A DNA stretch of 12,280 bases, taken from contig JAQBNY010000013.1 of NCBI GenBank assembly GCA_028288315.1, positions 1 through 12,280 on the forward strand, written 5' to 3'. Every line of letters starts with the position of its first letter. Position 1 is the stretch's first letter. Both the position numbers and the translations under genes were made by a program. Positions 8,701 through 12,280 of the stretch are shown here, piece by piece. The DNA is from Mucilaginibacter sp. (GTDB lineage Bacteria > Bacteroidota > Bacteroidia > Sphingobacteriales > Sphingobacteriaceae). The notes under the pieces are model-generated. The model was not told where the DNA came from. It did no database searches and saw nothing but the letters and a program-made list of their open reading frames with translations.

Positions 8701-8906
8701 GCCGAAGCCGGAACGCTTAGGCTAAATTTTCCGGATACATTGGTTTGTGTACCAATTGTTGCTCCTGTTACTGTAACACTTACCCCTGGTAACGGTAAAC
8801 CGTCATCCTTTGAAGTAACTGTACCGGTAACCGTACGATTTTGTGCATAACCTTGGGTTATAAATAGCACCAGGAAACACAAACTTACTAGTAGAAGTTT
8901 TTTCAT
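5796..8906 (-). CDS. SusC/RagA-family TonB-dependent outer-membrane receptor
   Basis: This is the outer-membrane transport channel of a SusCD complex, energised by TonB-ExbBD. It has 1036 residues, typical for the family. The layout is a signal peptide at about 1-21 (cleavage near GYA-QN); a CarboxypepD-regulatory-like beta domain at about 24-98 (VTGTVTSKDDGLPLPGVSV); a TonB-box-like segment NEVVVTG at 104-110; a plug domain at about 115-232 with the family signature PLIIIDGVQVDD (179-190) and VKGSAGGMLYGSRGGNGVI (207-225); then a beta barrel to the C-terminal SLNVGF, ending in the phenylalanine expected for the outer-membrane assembly signal. susD follows after 18 bp. No glycoside hydrolase, sulfatase or two-component regulator is adjacent; instead a PadR repressor gene is divergent, 184 bp away. 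The substrate is unknown. Confidence 0.97.
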   Translation of the reverse strand: MKKLLLVSLCFLVLFITQGYAQNRTVTGTVTSKDDGLPLPGVSVTVTGATIGTQTNVSGKFSLSVPASAKSLSFSFIGFSTQTIAIGGGTSVNVSLASNANLLNEVVVTGVGVATQKKLVAIDVATVSNKDFAKSANLSVGQALTGQIAGVQVLSNSGTPGSNAQIVLRGYTNLGSSNPLIIIDGVQVDDDMLNILDPSIVDHIEVVKGSAGGMLYGSRGGNGVIQVFTKKGSKNGKLSIDFTSKYSSDKVLAKNPLVAKFHHYETDASNNIVDFDGNPIAKDEHGIWSSPAEEDYVTDPTVQNNKAYNLPTFDHVAQGYRTASTYNNSLNIRGGSEKADFAFGVSNLAQQDVFSNNYNRTNVNMNLGFNPVKGLTIRNSTQFIYTYENLLGGSKFNLVNSYPFIDFNYIDPTTGLRVVKPSVDIDGNNSLTERDYHSRYKKTPRILENANVNYRFPKFVEFDYKYSLDYRTEDSHDYYKNQESTYQDVSWGAPNGQITNEFANLKDEYNIASVFVRTDFKNDFHSSLPIKTSTQFSYDARRRTYRYYFAQGTGLTPYPPVNISGASTKTAGDATDYANLTYGFLVNQTIDFGNLFGISGGFRSDYSSVFGGQSKPFTFPRGTVYFNPSELFKNHDLVANWKLRGAFGKAGVQPDNYARELILNVNALGSNGTDLSNQLTARNPLLRVQVTQEIELGTDVTFTPFKGNWLSNLTFSGSYWTRKSNDVIQNAPVAPSSGFTAILDNLISLKSNGIDLSLDASGYKSEDFSWDIGLRFAKTKTVVTKLSNNLPVFNGAFIIKEGEQLGVLYGQTPLHSVNQLKPDGTRYIAEADAAKYTLVDGNVVNIATFSPVITGADDLSNMGNTNPKFTSSMFNRFRYKNLSVSFQFDWSHGGKIYNQTRQWLYRDRLSKDFDTPVTIAGKTGAFVNYYAGYYNTLNPVSWFVEDASYVRLRDASIGYDLTSLINPQRTWIKTVNVTVSGHNLLTFTKYKGLDPEASASVDSQGTALGSIGNYRGIDYYGSPNLRSFQFSLNVGF

Positions 8907-8945
8907 GTTTGTTAATAATAAGATCAGTTAATAGTTAATTAATTA

Positions 8946-8977
8946 TAAAAGTAATGTTACGTTATCAATAAATCAAA
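8946..8977 (-). promoter_or_regulatory. Candidate susC-susD promoter
   Basis: On the minus strand TTTG (8974-8977) is followed after exactly 20 bp by TACTTTTA (8946-8953), one base off the Bacteroidota -7 consensus TAnnTTTG. This would give a leader of roughly 35-40 nt before the susC ATG at 8906. A 14-bp dyad (AAATCA-AA-TGATTT, 8970-8983) covers the -33 element and could be an operator. Two tandem ATTAACT units (minus strand, 8926-8939) lie in the leader. Confidence 0.35.
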
Positions 8978-9049
8978 TGATTTGCAAAAAAAGATGCTTT
9001 TTTTTAAAATATTTCATTTTTCTTTTAAAATTAAAAAAAATATAGTACT

Positions 9050-9067
9050 ATGTATTGCATAATACAT
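9050..9067. promoter_or_regulatory. Candidate PadR operator (18-bp dyad)
   Basis: ATGTATTGCATAATACAT is a perfect 7-bp inverted repeat (ATGTATT/AATACAT) around GCAT. It resembles the ATGT...ACAT dyads bound by PadR/LmrR-family repressors. It covers the -33 region of the padR promoter (ATTG, 9054-9057), which is the expected place for autorepression. Confidence 0.5.
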
Positions 9068-9086
9068 TCTAAAACATATATCTTTG
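9054..9086 (+). promoter_or_regulatory. padR-pspC operon promoter
   Basis: ATTG (9054-9057) is followed after 21 bp by TATCTTTG (9079-9086), a perfect match to TAnnTTTG. The padR ATG begins only 4 nt later at 9091. Transcription would therefore begin at or next to the start codon, so the mRNA is probably leaderless. Confidence 0.6.
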
Positions 9087-9090
9087 TAAT

Positions 9091-9426
9091 ATGATTGTTG
9101 AAAATACACAAACCCAAATGAGAAAAGGCATACTGGAGTATTGCATTCTTTCTATTATAGCTAAGGGCGAGATATATGCATCAGATATAATATCTGAACT
9201 TAAAAAGGCCCGTTTGCTTGTTGTTGAGGGTACATTATATCCCTTATTAACCCGTTTAAAAAACAATGGCCTGCTTGCTTACAACTGGGTGGAATCAACG
9301 TCAGGACCGCCGCGCAAATACTATGTATTATCAGACGAAGGCCGAAAAGTTTTAGAGCAACTTGACGGCACCTGGCAGGAACTATCATTTGCCGTACAAA
9401 CCGCTATAGGCGACAGAAATAATTAA
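9091..9426 (+). CDS. PadR-family transcriptional regulator
   Basis: A 111-residue winged-helix DNA-binding protein. The PadR N-terminal domain fills nearly the whole protein: MRKGILEYCILSIIAKGEIY (10-29), ASDIISEL helix, the recognition segment EGTLYPLLTRLKNNGLL (46-62), and the wing ESTSGPPRKYYVLSDEGR. The long C-terminal dimerisation helix of large PadR proteins is reduced to about 25 residues, so it belongs to the short PadR type that often precedes PspC-domain genes in Bacteroidota. PadR proteins are usually repressors relieved by a small ligand or by envelope stress; the inducer here is unknown. It starts 4 nt after a strong -7 element with a dyad over -33, suggesting autorepression, and is 23 bp ahead of the PspC gene. 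Confidence 0.93.
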   Translation: MIVENTQTQMRKGILEYCILSIIAKGEIYASDIISELKKARLLVVEGTLYPLLTRLKNNGLLAYNWVESTSGPPRKYYVLSDEGRKVLEQLDGTWQELSFAVQTAIGDRNN

Positions 9427-9449
9427 ACACCTAAATAATTACCACCATC

Positions 9450-11105
9450 ATGAATAAAACTATCATTATAAATATAAACGGCATCGTTTTTCATATTGAG
9501 GAAGATGCTTATGAAATATTAAAAGCTTACATGACCGATGTTAAGCGCCATTTTATGAATTCGGCCGATAGCCTGGAGATCACTACCGACATTGAGAACC
9601 GCATTGCCGAAATGTTTAATGAAATATTGCTACGCGAAGGCAAGCAGGTTGTTGTTGAACAGGATGTGAAGACTGTTGTTGAGCAAATGGGTTCTGTTGA
9701 AGATTTTGAACCCGCCGAAGACGGTGCAAGGCCAGAAGCTTTTAACTACAATACTGAAAGCCGCAGGCTGTTCCGGGATCCAGACGATCGTTTGATAGCA
9801 GGGGTGTGCTCGGGCATTGCCAACTATTTTGATTTTAACCCGGTTTGGATGCGTTTACTGTTTGCCTGTTTTGTACCAATTGGCGGCTCGGGACTTATCT
9901 TATATATTATACTATGGATAGTTGTGCCTAAAGCTGTTACCCGTGCAGATCGTATGGCCATGAAGGGCGAAAAACTAAACCTGCAGGGATTTAAAAATAA
10001 TTTTGAAGAAGAGTTGAATACTGTTAAAGGTAATCTAACAAATTTACATAACGAAGCAAGGCCACTTGCTTATAAAACACGTGATTTTATAGGCGACTTT
10101 TTTGGCCACCTTGGTAAATTTTTAGCGGGTGCCGGCAAAGTATTATTTAAAGTATTAGCCATAGCTATTCTGTTAAGTTGCTTCGCAGGCATTATTGCAC
10201 TTGTTATAACTGTAATTACAGCTTTTGTATACGGCGATCAAAATGTAGGGGTATACCATATATTTCCTTTCAATATTGTGAATCATCAGGTTAACAACAT
10301 ATTTATAGTATGTGCCCTTCTTATGCTCATTATTCCATTGCTTGCTATAATATTGGCAATAATAGGCTTTGTATTTAAAGGCAATGTTATGAACCGCTCT
10401 GCAGGCACGGCAATGTTAATGGTTTGGGTGGTTGCACTTTGTGTAGTTATATATTATACTGCTAAAACATCTGCCAATTTTAAAGCAGGGGCAAGCTTTA
10501 GTCAAACAATAAATATTAAGCCATCGGCAGACAGTACATATTACTTAAAGCTTAATGACATTAAATATTTAACAGCCGAAGATAGTGTACGCCTTAAAGT
10601 GAAGGAAGATTTTGATGGAAAAGTTATATTGGATGACGACGAAGACAACAATATGGATATGCCCGATAAAAACATTGACATATATATTGAAAAAAGCGAT
10701 GTGCCACAGCCGGTATTGGTTGAATCTTTCAGCGCGCGCGGGTCTGATTATCAGGATGCCTTATTTAACGCCCGCGGTACTACCTATCAGTTTGTACAGC
10801 AAGGTAATGTGTTAAAGTTTAACCGCCGTTTAGAAAAACAGGCTGATAGACTATGGCGCGCTCAAGAACTCCGTCTTACTCTTAAAATACCGTTGAACTC
10901 CAAAGTGGTAATTGACGATCAGGTAGACCGCTTTGTTAGAGATGTAAGTGTAAGAGATTGCAAAGCTACCAACAAACAGGAGAAAGCAACATCGGCTAAG
11001 TTTATTATGACAGATAGTGGTTTACAATGTAAGGTTGATACCCTGGTATTGCCTAAAACTGTAAAACCAATTACTCCTGCAGATAGTACAGTAATAACAG
11101 AATAA
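9450..11105 (+). CDS. PspC-domain multi-pass membrane protein
   Basis: A 551-residue inner-membrane protein. Residues 1-90 form a soluble, acidic N-terminal region (VKRHFMNSADSLEITTDIEN with EDVKTVV-type helices) of the kind that precedes PspC in Bacteroidota. The PspC domain lies at about 104-165 (RRLFRDPDDRLIAGVCSGIA, then a hydrophobic helix ending WIVVPKA). Further membrane segments are at about 232-262, 283-310 and 318-337. The last roughly 210 residues are hydrophilic and beta-rich, probably a periplasmic domain with an adhesin-like (DUF2807-type) look, which I cannot confirm. PspC in enterobacteria takes part in the phage-shock response to membrane damage; a role in sensing envelope stress is inferred from the domain alone. 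It is co-directional with padR (23-bp gap) and ends 1 bp before the small exported protein gene. Confidence 0.92.
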   Translation: MNKTIIININGIVFHIEEDAYEILKAYMTDVKRHFMNSADSLEITTDIENRIAEMFNEILLREGKQVVVEQDVKTVVEQMGSVEDFEPAEDGARPEAFNYNTESRRLFRDPDDRLIAGVCSGIANYFDFNPVWMRLLFACFVPIGGSGLILYIILWIVVPKAVTRADRMAMKGEKLNLQGFKNNFEEELNTVKGNLTNLHNEARPLAYKTRDFIGDFFGHLGKFLAGAGKVLFKVLAIAILLSCFAGIIALVITVITAFVYGDQNVGVYHIFPFNIVNHQVNNIFIVCALLMLIIPLLAIILAIIGFVFKGNVMNRSAGTAMLMVWVVALCVVIYYTAKTSANFKAGASFSQTINIKPSADSTYYLKLNDIKYLTAEDSVRLKVKEDFDGKVILDDDEDNNMDMPDKNIDIYIEKSDVPQPVLVESFSARGSDYQDALFNARGTTYQFVQQGNVLKFNRRLEKQADRLWRAQELRLTLKIPLNSKVVIDDQVDRFVRDVSVRDCKATNKQEKATSAKFIMTDSGLQCKVDTLVLPKTVKPITPADSTVITE

Positions 11106-11106
11106 T

Positions 11107-11328
11107 ATGAAACCCATATTAAGACATATAAGCCTGCTGATATTCAGTGGGCTTATACTGCCTGTTTGTAATAGTATCAGCTCAGAAAATTCTAGCCATA
11201 CTATAACTAATAAGGCAGAATCGGTAATAGAAGCGCAACCCACGGATTTGAATGACGTGGATTATTCTTTCTATGATGATATTGCAGAATTGGCCTTCCC
11301 GGTATTAAAAAGTTTAAATAAAATGTAA
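11107..11328 (+). CDS. Small exported hypothetical protein (73 aa)
   Basis: I do not recognise this family. The 73-residue product has a basic N-terminus (MKPILRH), a hydrophobic stretch at about 8-20, and a cysteine at 21 (LILPVC), which resembles a signal peptide or a poor lipobox (Pro and Val at -2 and -1 are unusual). The mature part is short, serine-rich at first (SISSENSSH), then strongly acidic (DLNDVDYSFYDDIAELAF). The ATG is 1 bp after the stop codon of the PspC gene, so translational coupling and a shared mRNA are likely. That placement is the main reason to call it a gene, since its length alone would not support it. It may be a periplasmic or membrane-anchored partner of the PspC protein; this is inference. 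Confidence 0.55.
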   Translation: MKPILRHISLLIFSGLILPVCNSISSENSSHTITNKAESVIEAQPTDLNDVDYSFYDDIAELAFPVLKSLNKM

Positions 11329-11494
11329 CCTTTTACCCCCTTATTGCATCTTACCAATAAACAAAAATTACCCTTAAACATAAAAGGCTCATTATTTAAA
11401 CGTCCGTGTATGCATAAATTCTTCTACATATAAACATCCATTAAGCGGCATATAGTCGCGATAGCTAAAAATTACTTACTGGTTTTAAAAAAAC

Positions 11495-11509
11495 GAAGGG
11501 TATCCCTTC
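11495..11509. promoter_or_regulatory. GAAGGG-TAT-CCCTTC dyad upstream of the barrel-protein gene
   Basis: A perfect 6-bp inverted repeat with a 3-nt spacer, 31 bp before the ATG at 11541. It falls where the -33 element of a leaderless promoter would lie, so it could be an operator. It could also be a weak terminator of the upstream operon, with ATTTTTATT following a few bases later. The rest of the 212-bp gap (11329-11540) shows nothing I can name. Confidence 0.35.
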
Positions 11510-11528
11510 TAAGGATTTTTATTGCCAA

Positions 11529-11536
11529 AACTTTTG
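11529..11536 (+). promoter_or_regulatory. Candidate -7 element of the barrel-protein gene
   Basis: AACTTTTG differs from TAnnTTTG at the first base only and ends 4 nt before the ATG, the same geometry as the padR promoter (TTTG-TACT-ATG here, TTTG-TAAT-ATG there). No TTTG is seen at -33; the GAAGGG dyad occupies that place. Confidence 0.35.
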
Positions 11537-11540
11537 TACT

Positions 11541-12280
11541 ATGAAACCACTTATCAACAAACTACTAATATTAACGACTTTATTTTTCCTCGCTATTTTA
11601 ACAGCAAATGCACAGGCACCCAAAATTGCCACAGTTACTATAACAGGAACCTTACAAAACGAGCACGGCAAACCAATGGATTATGCCACAGTTACCTTAC
11701 TTCGTGCAAAAGATTCATCTGTTGTAAAAGGCACTCTTAGCAATGATGCAGGCAAGTATACTCTTGACCATATCCCGGCTGGCAGTTACATTATTGCTGC
11801 AACAAATATGGGCTATCAAAAAAGCTATAGCCCGGCCTTTGAAGTAACAGGCCATGAGGCAACAGAAACAGTAGCTACAATAAAAATGCTGCCTGCCAGC
11901 CGTAACCTGCAAACGGTAACCATAACATCATCAAAACCATTAATTGAACGCAAGCTTGACCGTACCGTCATGAACGTGGAGAATAGTGTGCTTGCAGCCG
12001 GTAACTCCGCATTAGAAATTTTGGAACGTGCGCCGGGCGTTACAATTGATAAAGATGATAATATTAGCCTTAAAGGCAAGCAAGGTGTTACCGTAATGAT
12101 TAATGATAAGCTTACCTATATGTCGGCTTCGCAATTGGCAACCATGCTAAAATCTACCGATGGCTCTACTATACAATCTATCGAGATTATAACTAACCCA
12201 TCTGCCAAATACGATGCCGCGGGCAATTCGGGCATCATTAACATAAAACTAAAAAAGAATAAGCAAACCGGTACTAATGG
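11541..12280 (+). CDS. TonB-dependent-receptor-like outer-membrane beta-barrel protein, partial (3' end beyond window)
   Basis: The first 246 codons are present. A signal peptide covers about residues 1-24 (ending TANAQA). A CarboxypepD-regulatory-like domain follows at about 33-118 (ITGTLQNEHGKPMDYATVTL, GKYTLDHIPAGSYII). A TonB-box-like TVTITSSKP (125-133) leads into a plug-like domain (AGNSALEILERAPGVTIDKD, LKGKQGVTVMINDK, IQSIEIITNPSAKYDAAGNS, GIINIKLKK). This architecture is that of the large outer-membrane beta-barrel family of Bacteroidota (PF14905 type, usually about 800 residues), related to TonB-dependent receptors but different from SusC. The substrate is unknown and no SusD partner can be seen. 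The ATG was chosen because it is the one that supplies the signal peptide. It probably has its own promoter, with the ATG almost at the transcription start. Confidence 0.9.
   Translation, partial: MKPLINKLLILTTLFFLAILTANAQAPKIATVTITGTLQNEHGKPMDYATVTLLRAKDSSVVKGTLSNDAGKYTLDHIPAGSYIIAATNMGYQKSYSPAFEVTGHEATETVATIKMLPASRNLQTVTITSSKPLIERKLDRTVMNVENSVLAAGNSALEILERAPGVTIDKDDNISLKGKQGVTVMINDKLTYMSASQLATMLKSTDGSTIQSIEIITNPSAKYDAAGNSGIINIKLKKNKQTGTN

Noticed and set aside
8563..8850. Plus-strand open frame rich in Val/Thr/Pro
   Set aside because: It mirrors the beta-rich regulatory domain of susC on the other strand; the composition is that of an antisense shadow.
11825..12079. Minus-strand open frame of 84 codons near the window end
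   Set aside because: It is opposite the plug domain of the barrel protein and has no signal or domain of its own.
1..12280. CRISPR arrays, tRNA or rRNA genes, insertion sequences, prophage genes
   Set aside because: I looked on both strands and found no regularly spaced repeats, no cloverleaf-like sequence, and no transposase, integrase or phage-type protein.

Overview
The window looks like the chromosome of a Bacteroidota species, most likely of the family Sphingobacteriaceae (Mucilaginibacter/Pedobacter type). The grounds are an AT-rich sequence, a SusC/SusD outer-membrane import pair, A-rich translation starts without clear Shine-Dalgarno sequences, two promoters matching the Bacteroidota -7 consensus TAnnTTTG, a PadR/PspC gene pair of the kind common in this group, and a second TonB-dependent barrel protein. 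This placement rests on recognising families by eye; no database search was possible.

Left part (1-3500). metG (methionyl-tRNA synthetase, minus strand, C-terminal end cut off by the window edge) is divergent from a plus-strand pair: an LD-carboxypeptidase (peptidoglycan recycling) and a DoxX-family membrane protein. A strong hairpin at 3461-3493 closes that pair.

Scar region (3516-4103). Two broken genes meet head to head: the C-terminal third of a SusD-type lipoprotein (minus strand) and the last ~50 codons of a second LD-carboxypeptidase (plus strand, with a one-base frameshift). Each lacks its 5' part at the same point, around 3946-3951. This is what a deletion running from inside an older susD gene into an older ldcA paralogue would leave. 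It is the most unusual structure in the window.

Centre (4100-8980). An intact susC-susD operon on the minus strand (1036-aa TonB-dependent receptor followed by a 536-aa lipoprotein) ends in a textbook intrinsic terminator. No glycan-degrading enzyme is adjacent within the window.

Right part (8980-12280). A 184-bp intergenic region carries the susC promoter on one side and the promoter of a PadR-type repressor on the other. The padR promoter holds an 18-bp ATGTATT/AATACAT dyad that looks like a PadR operator. padR is followed by a PspC-domain membrane protein and a tiny exported protein, spaced like one operon (envelope-stress type). The window ends inside a CarboxypepD-regulatory/TonB-plug/beta-barrel protein. 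padR and this last gene both start 4 nt after a TTTG, which suggests leaderless transcripts.

No tRNA, rRNA, CRISPR array, transposase or integrase was found, and no stretch above 300 bases lacks a gene or gene remnant. Most of the window is ordinary envelope and nutrient-uptake biology. I see no clearly novel defence or mobile system.
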